A DNA stretch of 17,391 bases from DASRTE01 sp035316885 (lineage in GTDB: Bacteria > Actinomycetota > Actinomycetes > Jiangellales > Jiangellaceae). Below the pieces are notes generated by a model, which did no database searches, was not told the DNA's origin, and saw only the letters and a list, made by a program, of their open reading frames with translations. Location: assembly GCA_035316885.1 (NCBI GenBank), contig DATHII010000107.1:1-17391 (forward strand), written 5' to 3'. Position numbers and translations under genes: made by a program. This document shows positions 13,913 to 17,391 of the stretch, piece after piece; within the stretch, counting starts at the first letter, position 1, and each line of letters begins with the position of its first letter.

Positions 13913-14341
13913 CTATAGCGCCCGTTCGAGCCGGTCGAACGCGTGCGGCAGACCGCGGCCGTGTTCGTCGCGCAGCTCGTCGGACGGGAACCCCCACTGG
14001 ACCATCGTCATCAGGGTGGCCCCGTCTCGGGGCGCGAACGTGAACTCGGTGCTGAAGGCGAGCCTCGACCCGTCGGGACGGGTTTCGGTCGTGGCCAGCA
14101 GCAGGTGGCGGGGGTGCTCGATCGCCTCGAACACGTGCCGGTGCCGGTAGAGCTCGCCCGGCGACGGGCCGAAGGTGATCTCCCAGGCGCCGCCGACGCG
14201 CAGCTCGCAGCGCGAGTCGACGACCCAGCCCGGCGCGTCGTTGCCGTAGAACTCGTGCTGGCCCGCCGGGCTCGTGAACAGGTCGAACACGCGCGCGGGC
14301 GACCCCTGGATCAGGCGCTGGTAGTGGAGCTCGCGGCTCAC
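13913..14341 (-). CDS. SRPBCC (AHSA1-like) domain protein
   Basis: This 142-residue protein is a single START/Bet v1-like domain of the AHSA1 group. It reads LIQGSPARVFDLFTSPAGQH, GGAWEITFGPSPGELYRHRH, and later STEFTFAPRDGATLMTMVQW with GFPS before a final amphipathic helix. Such domains bind hydrophobic ligands in a deep pocket. In ArsR-SRPBCC pairs the protein is thought to work with the regulator in ligand response. The GTG at 14341 overlaps the ArsR stop as GTGA (14338-14341), so translation is coupled. No active-site residue can be named. Confidence 0.9.
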   Translation of the reverse strand: MSRELHYQRLIQGSPARVFDLFTSPAGQHEFYGNDAPGWVVDSRCELRVGGAWEITFGPSPGELYRHRHVFEAIEHPRHLLLATTETRPDGSRLAFSTEFTFAPRDGATLMTMVQWGFPSDELRDEHGRGLPHAFDRLERAL

Positions 14342-14667
14342 CTTGCGCGCTCCACGAAGCGCTCGAAGCGGTCCAACCGGCCCTCCCAGGCGCGGCGATG
14401 GGCGTCGATCCACTCGCCCGCCTCACCGAGCGTCGTGGCCGGGCCCAGCCGGCACTCGCGCACCCGGCCCACTTTCTCGGTCTCGACGAGGCCGGCGAGC
14501 TGCAGGATCCCGACGTGCTTCTTGATCCCGTTGAGGGTCAGGCCCGATGGCCCCGCGAGCTGGCTCAGCGTCGCGGGGCCGCGGCCCAGGCGCTCGAGAA
14601 TGCCGCGCCGCTTGGGGTCCGAGAGCGCGAAGAACGTCGCGTCGAGCGTTGGCGATAGTGCACCCAT
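14338..14667 (-). CDS. ArsR-family transcriptional regulator
   Basis: The 109-residue protein has an ArsR/SmtB-type winged helix: TFFALSDPKRRGILERLGRG, then TLSQLAGPSGLTLNGIKKHV with the recognition helix continuing GILQLAGLV, and the wing EKVGRVRECRLG. No cysteine metal-binding motif is seen in the recognition helix, so it is not an arsenic sensor; it belongs to the group linked to SRPBCC genes. The ATG at 14667 is chosen over a GTG at 14691 because TATAGT, a good -10 box, lies six bases before it, inside the region the longer form would translate. The gene is the head of a three-gene operon and its start codon sits in the spacer of a perfect dyad, implying autorepression. Confidence 0.92.
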   Translation of the reverse strand: MGALSPTLDATFFALSDPKRRGILERLGRGPATLSQLAGPSGLTLNGIKKHVGILQLAGLVETEKVGRVRECRLGPATTLGEAGEWIDAHRRAWEGRLDRFERFVERAR

Positions 14668-14678
14668 CGGTGCACTAT
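14655..14678. promoter_or_regulatory. Dyad operator straddling the ArsR start codon
   Basis: ATAGTGCACC (14655-14664) and GGTGCACTAT (14669-14678) form a perfect 10-bp inverted repeat with a 4-base spacer, CATC, which contains the minus-strand ATG (14665-14667). The outer arm overlaps the -10 box TATAGT (14674-14679). A bound ArsR dimer would cover both the promoter and the start of a leaderless message. The structure is seen directly; its use is inferred. Confidence 0.75.
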
Positions 14679-14805
14679 ACCAGCTGCTCACCCTATGGTT
14701 GACGGTGGCCGCCCGCCCGACGTCGTGACGGCCACAGCCTGCCTACCGTATTCGACCCAGTACCCCCGATCCCTCCGCGGAGACCCCGATGAGCCTGGTG
14801 ACGTC

Positions 14806-15311
14806 ATGACCGAAATCGACCTGGACGCGCACGCCCGCGCCCTCATGGACGCCAACCTGTACGTGACCCTGGGTACCGCCGACGCGCAGGGCACCCCTGG
14901 GCGTCGCCGGTCTGCTTCGCGACCGCCGACTACGCCGAGCTCTTCTGGGTGTCCAAGCTCGACGCACAGCACTCGCGCAACCTCGCCGAGCGTCCGCGGC
15001 TGAGCGGGGTGATCTTCGATTCGACGGTGCCGGCCTACCACGGCCGGGCGGTGTACCTGTCCGGAACCGCCGCCGAGCTGACCGGCCGCGACCTGGACCG
15101 CGGCGTGGAGATCTTCCGCGGCGACCCCAGCCGTGGCGGAGCCACGGTGTCGGTCGAGGACGTCACCGCACCGTCCGAGTACCGGCTGTACCGCGCGACG
15201 GTCAGCGAGGCGTTCGTACTGTGCCCCCGCGAGCCGCGCCAGCCTTCCCCCCTGCACGGCATCGCCGCCGACCACCGCGCATCGGCCGTGCCCTGGCGGC
15301 ACCCCGCCTGA
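14806..15311 (+). pseudogene. PPOX/FMN-binding split-barrel protein, one-base frameshift
   Basis: The first frame starts at the ATG at 14806 (MTEIDLDAHARALMDANLYV, then TLGTADAQGTP). The second continues WASPVCFATADYAELFWVSK and LDAQHSRNLAERPRLSGVIF through the flavin-barrel core to EAFVLCPRE. The DNA reads ACCCCTGGGCG near 14892-14902, and one added base after CCC or CC restores GTPWASPV. The joined product would be about 168 residues, typical of the pyridoxamine-5'-phosphate-oxidase-like flavoproteins, which bind FMN or F420 and reduce or oxidise small molecules. The C-terminal end after GIAADHR (ASAVPWRHPA) does not look like the family and runs in frame into a hydrolase remnant. It may be a true pseudogene or an assembly error. 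Confidence 0.7.
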
Positions 15312-15560
15312 CGCGTCCAGGTCGAGCTCGACGATGCGCTGCGCGTCGTCGGGTGGGCGACCGACCACGCCGTCGGGGTCGGCGCCGACCCCAGCCGGGT
15401 GCTCCCGGCCGGGGCGCCCGAGCTGCTCGCCGCGGTGCGGGCCGCCGCCCATGACCAGGCTGGCCGGGCAGCGCCGAGTGTTCCCAGCCGGGTCGTCTCC
15501 CTGTGCGGGGACGCTGCCTTTGCAGCAGTCGGAAAACCTACAAGGTCAGACGCATCTTGA
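15312..15560 (+). pseudogene. Remnant of an alpha/beta hydrolase (HSL-type)
   Basis: Immediately after the PPOX stop, in the same frame, comes VELDDALRVVGWATDHAVGV, then GADPSRVLPAG and LLAAVRAAAHDQAG. This matches the stretch of HSL-type hydrolases before and around the nucleophile elbow (DDALR..W..., GADPSRV...AG). The catalytic G-x-S-x-G itself is missing, as if eroded or partly deleted. From about 15465 to the TGA at 15558-15560 the sequence no longer resembles the family. There is no start codon or ribosome binding site of its own. The upstream half of the hydrolase is absent, so this looks like a leftover joined to the PPOX gene by deletion. Confidence 0.4.
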
Positions 15561-15873
15561 AGTGCCCGCAAGCCGATCCGCATACGGGACGCCGCTGAAT
15601 CAGCTCGAGTTGCCCGGGCCTCAGTACGTCGTCTCCACCTCCACATCGACTGACCAAGCACCCGTGTCTGTCACGACGAAGTGCCGGGATCAGCCAGGAC
15701 CGGAACCATGGTCAGCGTCGTCGGTCGGTGCGTCATATCGCCGCGATGGGCTCGCCCTCCGTCATGGACGAGACCGTCCGCACGGATCTCGCCAATGAGG
15801 GGCGCGCCCCCCTCCGGACCAAGAGCGCACCATCTCCCACCGCATTTCCCCACGCCCGACCCGTCATGAAAGT
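15561..15873. other. Region without a supported gene
   Basis: About 313 bases between the hydrolase remnant and the end of the NmrA-like gene. The open frames on both strands are short and without recognisable domains. I see no strong hairpin or repeat. Confidence 0.4.
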
Positions 15874-16716
15874 TCAGCTTGCGCCGGCAAGAGCCTGTTC
15901 GAGGCTACGGGCTGGTCGACGCAGAACGCGCTCCACGTCGTCGGTGACCTCCGACATCGACCCGTCTGCGATCGAGGTGTAGGTGCTGACCCAGCCGTCG
16001 ACTTCCCAGGGCTCTGCGTCGAACTGGGTTCGGCGCCATTGGTACGCGTCCTCGACTGATTCGTCCTCGAACCGCATCGGCCGTCCGACCACGTCCGCGG
16101 TTCGAGTGGCCAGCTCGGCCATGGTCATCGCTTCGGGGCCAGTCATCAGGTAAGTCGTGCCGGAGTGAGCCGCCGGATCCCGAAGTACCGCCGCGGCCAC
16201 GTCTGCGATGTCGGCTCGAGCTACTGGCGCCAGCCGCCCGGAGCCGGCAGGCCCGCGTATGACGCCGGTCTCCCCACCGATGTATGGGGCGAGGTCGGCG
16301 TACAGGTTGTTCCGCAGGAGGGTCTACTTCATCCCGGACTCACGGATTGCCTCTTCGGTGTCGGCGTGATCTCGTGCGAACGTGAATGTCGCTGCCGGAG
16401 AGGCTGCTGCGAAGGACGTATAGACGATGTGCCGAACTCCAGCGCGCGAAGCCGCCTCGACGAACGTCCGGTGGACTGCTCGACGGTCAGCGGTCTCGCG
16501 AGCAGACACCATCATGAGCACGCGCACGTCAGCGAGCGCTGCGGTGGCCGCGGACCTGTCGGCGTAGTCGCACGCACGGACATCCGCCGTCCAGGCGGGT
16601 GCACGCGCCGGGTCTCGAACCAAGACCACGGGGTCGAGGTCAGCGACCCGCTCCGCGATAAGCGATCCGAGTGACCCGCTCACACCGGTGACGGCGATCC
16701 TGTTTGGTTCCTCCAT
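15874..16716 (-). pseudogene. NmrA-like NAD(P)-binding protein with an in-frame amber codon
   Basis: A 281-codon frame starts at the ATG at 16716 (MEEPNRIAVTGVSGSLGSLI, a Rossmann TGxxGxxG loop) and proceeds through VLVRDPARAPAW, DYADRSAATAAL and HIVYTSFAAASP to EESGMK-like IRESGMK. Codon 131 is TAG (16324-16326). The same frame then continues TLLRNNLYADLAPYIGGETG, ARADIADVAAAVLRD and TYLMTGPEAMTMAELATRTA to the stop at 15874. Relatives usually have Trp in this position (the pattern G-x-x-W-T-x-L-R-x-N), so TGG became TAG by one substitution. The two halves together have normal NmrA/SDR-a length. The family includes NAD(P)-binding redox sensors and quinone reductase-like enzymes. A GGGAGG lies one base before the ATG, too close to be a good ribosome binding site, so the start is less certain. 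Confidence 0.82.
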
Positions 16717-16893
16717 GCCTCCCAGTGAAGCAAAGGAACAGCAGGACTGCATGCTCCCAGCAAGGGAACCGAACCTTCGGGCTAGGTACTCCGGCAGCAG
16801 TCTGCCGTGTGGCCATCCGGAACCGCGGCGAACCGGGCGACTGGTGCCGCGTCTATCCGCCGCTAGTCGACCACGCTCCGGCTCGATGCGCTC

Positions 16894-17090
16894 TCACCGA
16901 CCGACCAGGAACGCCGCGACGTTCAGTGCGAGCGCACCGGTGGCCGCCAGGCCGCCGACCCAGGCCGGCACGCGCCGAGGACGCCGTTGCGTGACGCCAG
17001 ATCCTTGCTCGGCACGCCGATCCGCGCACCTAGGAGCACTGCGACCGTGCATGCAGCAACCTCGACCGCCACCCGCGTCCACCTCCTCAC
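16894..17090 (-). pseudogene. Small two-helix membrane protein with probable one-base frameshift
   Basis: One minus-strand frame, from a GTG at 17090 or better a GTG at 17072 (AGGAGG lies nine bases before it), reads VAVEVAACTVAVLLGARIGV then PSKDLASRNGVLGA, with a first membrane helix. The next frame holds VPAWVGGLAATGALALNVAA and ends FLVGR at the stop 16894-16896, with a second helix. One missing base near 16978-16982 would join them as VLGA-VPAWVGG, giving about 59-65 residues. Codon composition favours the first frame upstream and the second downstream of that point. No family is recognised. It lies upstream of the NmrA-like gene in the same direction. Confidence 0.45.
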
Positions 17091-17315
17091 CGCTTACGTC
17101 GCAGGCGTGAGCGGCCGAGCTCCCGACAGCGCTCCTTGGCGAGATTCCGCTCCGGGTGCCTCGAAACCGCGCAGCGATCACCTTGACGACCGGCTTCGGA
17201 ATGCTCGCACATGACAAGTCTGTGTGCTGTCGGTGACAGCCCGAGGTTGGCGGCTCGATCCTTCTACCTCGCGGACCGCGTGCTTCCCGGGCTCGTGTTC
17301 GAGTCGGCGATAGGG

Positions 17316-17391
17316 TCAGGTGATGCCGGGTAGCATTGCGGAGGCATAGCGCGCGATACGCTCATTGCGTGCCTGGATGAAGGCCATCGAT
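17316..17391 (-). CDS. C-terminal end of an unknown protein (partial)
   Basis: A minus-strand frame enters from the window edge and reads SMAFIQARNERIARYASAML then PGIT before TGA (17316-17318). Its composition is protein-like, with an amphipathic helix, and no competing frame looks better. The body of the gene lies outside the window, so function cannot be judged. It could also be a short chance frame. Confidence 0.35.
   Translation of the reverse strand, partial: SMAFIQARNERIARYASAMLPGIT

Noticed and set aside
14688..15452. Minus-strand open frame of 254 codons opposite the PPOX gene.
   Set aside because: It is the mirror of the PPOX and hydrolase-remnant sequence, whose plus-strand translation has recognisable motifs; the mirror has none.
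1..17391. Search for tRNA, rRNA, CRISPR arrays, insertion-sequence ends and phage attachment sites.
   Set aside because: No cloverleaf, regularly spaced repeat array, transposase motif or long terminal repeat was visible by eye.

Overview
The window is high-GC DNA with the coding style of an actinomycete: strong G/C at third codon positions, frequent GTG and TTG starts, and several genes whose -10 box sits 6-8 bases before the start codon, which suggests leaderless transcripts. The families present (YczE with a divergent MocR regulator, an ArsR-SRPBCC-RibD/DHFR-like operon, a PadR regulator with a basic N-terminus, HisKA_3 two-component systems, PPOX and VOC proteins) fit Propionibacteriales or a related order. 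Genus cannot be told from the sequence. I see no rRNA, tRNA, CRISPR array, phage structural gene or recognisable transposase.

Layout. 1-1927: a YczE-like membrane protein (minus, cut by the window edge) diverges from a MocR-type PLP-dependent regulator across a short region with a dyad operator. 1864-3655: a small exported CHRD-domain protein (possibly damaged), an orphan FitA/VapB-like antitoxin, a YbaK-type tRNA deacylase and a VOC protein, followed by a very strong hairpin. 3703-7629: an antibiotic-efflux-type ABC module (ATPase plus a frameshifted permease, minus) diverging from a NarL-family sensor kinase and response regulator (plus), which plausibly controls it. 7765-9260: a small frameshifted acidic protein and a translationally coupled pair, an unrecognised 251-residue protein and a frameshifted GNAT acetyltransferase. 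9507-11384: a truncated M14-like peptidase fragment, a PadR regulator with a perfect 28-bp palindrome touching its start codon, a long region without clear genes, and a hypothetical protein. 11438-14667: all on the minus strand, a short-chain dehydrogenase and two RibD/DHFR-fold reductases, the second belonging to an ArsR-SRPBCC-reductase operon whose operator straddles the ArsR start codon. 14806-17391: a frameshifted PPOX flavoprotein followed by an in-frame alpha/beta-hydrolase remnant, an NmrA-like protein broken by an in-frame amber codon, a frameshifted two-helix membrane protein and the C-terminal end of an unknown gene.

The window is best read as an accessory, stress- and drug-responsive region made of several independent regulator-target modules rather than one pathway. 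Two themes stand out. First, at least five genes are interrupted by what look like one-base indels, and another by a single TGG-to-TAG change, while the regulators remain intact. This is either local gene decay or assembly error. Second, several regulators carry perfect or near-perfect dyads at, or overlapping, their leaderless start codons. No clearly new defence or metabolic system is visible. The most opaque element is the 251-residue protein coupled to the acetyltransferase gene.
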